Assembly: GCA_024278285.1 (NCBI GenBank)
Contig: JAJRTM010000917.1
Span: 1-5,621, forward strand
Source: Planctomycetota bacterium
GTDB taxonomy: Bacteria > Planctomycetota > Planctomycetia > Planctomycetales > Planctomycetaceae
Length of the DNA: 5,621 nucleotides
Direction of reading: 5' to 3'
Below the pieces are notes generated by a model. The model searched no databases, was not told the DNA's origin, and saw only the letters and a list, made by a program, of their open reading frames with translations. Below, in pieces: positions 4,505-5,621 of the stretch (positions are counted from its first letter, which is position 1; the number at the start of each line of letters is the position of its first letter). The translations under genes were made by a program, and so were the position numbers.

Positions 4505-4530
4505 GAAAAAGCCATGGATGAAAATCTGCG
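4505..4530. repeat. CCACGGATGA-type repeat, variant copy 2
   Basis: GAAAAAGCCATGGATGA matches the start of copy 1 with one change. It is then followed by AAATCTGCG, which resembles the reverse complement of the second half of copy 1 (TGAAAATCTGTG). The copy looks rearranged: same first half, inverted second half. Confidence 0.4.
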
Positions 4531-4550
4531 GGCGTTGGTTGACGAGTTGT

Positions 4551-5318
4551 TTACGCGACTCGGTTCTGATGATAGAAATCTGCCAGTATATTATAAAGAT
4601 CGAGATGCTTATGCTGCATCTGTTGGGGGCGTTCAAAAAAACATTCGGTCGCAACGGCAAAGAACTCGGCAAGATTAGTTGTTCCGTAGCAATCGAGCAG
4701 GGGACGTTTTCGATTTCTGCAATCATGGACGAGTTGATTATATTCTGAATGCAAAACCTTTTGCCATTGTTGGTATTGCTGTTTGCTTTCCATTACCGGT
4801 GTCCCATTGGTAGAACGACCGTTGAGCATATCAAGCTGGTGAGCGAATTCGTGAAAGACAAGGTTGCGGCCATCATGCTCGTGCCGCCCGCCTCGCAGAA
4901 CATCATCCCACGATAAAATAACCGGCCCGCGATACCACGCCTCTCCTTCTCGTGCAGAATTCCCTTCGGTCACCACTCCACCAGGCCCCATCGTTTTTTC
5001 AGCAGCGAAATAGACAGTTGGGTAAACAAGAATCGACTGCACTCGATCAAAATACTGCCCCCGCATTCCAAGCACCAACAAAGCAGCCTGGGCAGAAATC
5101 GTCACTTTCACTTCTTCAGTTACCGTAAACCCTTTACAACCTTCCCAGTTTTTTTCTGCAACAATTAGACGAAGAATATCTTGCAATTTCCGCTGTTGTG
5201 TTTCAGGAAGGTCTTGATAGAAATGCACGTTCTCTTCCAGATAAGTCAACCAGACATCGGGAAATGGCTGAGCAAGCAGTTTCTTACGGCGGCGGTTTTT
5301 CAGCCATTTGAATATCAT
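4551..5318 (-). CDS. mtfA: MtfA-like zinc-dependent metallopeptidase
   Basis: A 255-residue protein (E. coli MtfA 265) of the glucose-regulated peptidase family. The zinc motif HEFAH at 156-160, in NLVFHEFAHQLDMLNG, supplies two histidines and the catalytic Glu157; Glu218 in NLAEFFAVATECFFE is the expected third ligand. Other family landmarks are the basic N-terminus (FKWLKNRRRKK), a helical region with FYQDLP (34-38) and LQDILRLIVAEKNWEG (45-60), SAQAALLVLG (75-84), VYPTVYF (98-104) and GPVILSWDDVLRGG (131-144). No signal peptide is evident, so it is probably cytoplasmic. In enterobacteria MtfA binds the repressor Mlc and relieves repression of the glucose PTS gene ptsG; that partner is not present here and the role in this organism is unknown. 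The ATG at 5318 fits the family N-terminus, but no clear ribosome binding site precedes it. The gene is bracketed by inverted repeats at 4446-4471 and 5419-5444. Confidence 0.9.
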   Translation of the reverse strand: MIFKWLKNRRRKKLLAQPFPDVWLTYLEENVHFYQDLPETQQRKLQDILRLIVAEKNWEGCKGFTVTEEVKVTISAQAALLVLGMRGQYFDRVQSILVYPTVYFAAEKTMGPGGVVTEGNSAREGEAWYRGPVILSWDDVLRGGRHEHDGRNLVFHEFAHQLDMLNGRSTNGTPVMESKQQYQQWQKVLHSEYNQLVHDCRNRKRPLLDCYGTTNLAEFFAVATECFFERPQQMQHKHLDLYNILADFYHQNRVA

Positions 5319-5418
5319 AATAGAGCCCGTTGAATTCGATGATTGATAAGGATCATTTTCTCACGGGAATAATTACATGGCAGTGCAATTGAAGCAAGTC
5401 TGATTAGTATCTTATTCG

Positions 5419-5444
5419 TAACTATTCAGTGATGGGTGGCTGGG
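5419..5444. repeat. Right half of inverted repeat flanking mtfA
   Basis: On the minus strand it reads AGCCACCCATCACTGAATAG then TTA, pairing with 4449-4471 at 21 of 23 positions. It overlaps the start of the tandem unit at 5440 by a few bases. Confidence 0.65.
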
Positions 5445-5505
5445 GACAAATTGTCGGAAATAGTGTGAACAGTTGACGACACGGCTGGCGGCAATTTGCC
5501 CCCAG
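5440..5505. repeat. Tandem inverted-repeat unit 1
   Basis: CTGGGGACAAATTG (5440-5453) faces CAATTTGCCCCCAG (5492-5505), complementary at 13 of 14 positions, enclosing 38 bp. A second copy of the same plan starts 86 bp later. Confidence 0.75.
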
Positions 5506-5525
5506 ATGCAATGAGATTTCCAGCT

Positions 5526-5590
5526 CTGGGGGCAGATTGTGCGAAAGTTATCCGGACATTCATACCTTTCAAATAACAATCTGTCCCCAG
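5526..5590. repeat. Tandem inverted-repeat unit 2
   Basis: CTGGGGGCAGATTG (5526-5539) faces CAATCTGTCCCCAG (5577-5590), complementary at 13 of 14 positions, enclosing 37 bp. Against unit 1, an A-T pair has become G-C on both sides (AAATTG/CAATTT versus AGATTG/CAATCT), so the pairing is kept. Both units are followed by ATG, two bases, ATGA. Confidence 0.75.
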
Positions 5591-5621
5591 ATGGTATGAA
5601 AGCTCGCTGCTTGAATTGTTA

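Larger units (their letters stand above)
4249..4550. other. 302-bp convergent spacer between queE and mtfA
   Basis: Both genes end into this stretch. It contains two fragments of a dispersed repeat (4290-4326 and 4505-4530) and one half of an inverted repeat whose partner lies upstream of mtfA (4446-4471). I saw no hairpin with a T-run that would serve as a bidirectional terminator, and no coding sequence I could support. Confidence 0.6.
5319..5621. other. 303-bp region upstream of mtfA, no gene
   Basis: Holds the mtfA leader (5319 to about 5418), the right half of the inverted repeat flanking mtfA (5419-5444) and two tandem inverted-repeat units (5440-5505 and 5526-5590). Reading frames open to the right edge run through these repeats and have no gene-like features. 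Confidence 0.6.

Noticed and set aside
5319..5420. Sigma-70-type promoter for mtfA
   Set aside because: TTGCTT followed by TAATTA is the best candidate on the minus strand, but the -10 matches poorly, so I do not list it as a feature.
5440..5590. CRISPR array
   Set aside because: Only two copies of an inverted-repeat unit, with diverged arms and no short identical direct repeats; no cas gene nearby.
5422..5620. Minus-strand frame open from the right edge into the tandem inverted-repeat units
   Set aside because: The roughly 65 codons are a translation of both repeat units with no domain; a partial gene cannot be supported.

Overview
The window looks like a chromosomal stretch from a planctomycete (Planctomycetota, probably a Gimesia/Rubinisphaera-like relative). 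This is inferred from the gene content (a Tat-exported lactonase-family propeller protein, a CsrA starting MLVLSRKK, a QueE of the planctomycete type, an MtfA-like metallopeptidase), loose gene spacing, moderate GC content, and intergenic regions filled with palindromic repeats. No rRNA or other marker that would fix the species is present.

Layout from left to right. 1-533 (minus): N-terminal 177 residues of an Mre11/SbcD/YhaO-type DNA-repair metallophosphoesterase, cut by the window edge. 534-954: 421 bp without a gene, holding two REP-doublet-like palindromes (574-645 and 728-886), each preceded by the same 25-bp leader and followed by a related trailer. 955-2223 (minus): Tat-signal lactonase / YbhE-like seven-bladed propeller. 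2224-2717: a 314-bp foldback element (2263-2576) with 23-bp terminal inverted repeats, near-identical flanking CAAAAAGT repeats and a third nested palindrome, followed by a probable csrA terminator. 2718-2945 (minus): csrA. 2946-3543: divergent intergenic region with small hairpins and a 17-bp tandem repeat just before queE. 3544-4248 (plus): queE. 4249-4550: convergent spacer with dispersed-repeat remnants. 4551-5318 (minus): mtfA. 5319-5621: upstream region of mtfA with two tandem copies of an inverted-repeat unit.

The five genes are functionally unrelated housekeeping or regulatory genes (DNA repair, periplasmic sugar-lactone or propeller function, post-transcriptional regulation, queuosine/7-deazaguanine synthesis, metallopeptidase). 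No pair overlaps or is closely spaced, so no operon is evident inside the window, although the repair nuclease probably continues to the left with its usual ATPase partner.

The most interesting content is non-coding. Six hairpins in three inverted pairs share one rule: a (G/A)TAG tetranucleotide directly abuts a stem that begins with C. That is the architecture of REP sequences mobilised by RAYT (TnpA-REP) transposases. Where the two arms of a pair differ, the stems stay paired through compensating changes. A separate tandem inverted-repeat family upstream of mtfA also keeps its pairing despite sequence change. No transposase is encoded here, so the enzyme would have to act in trans.
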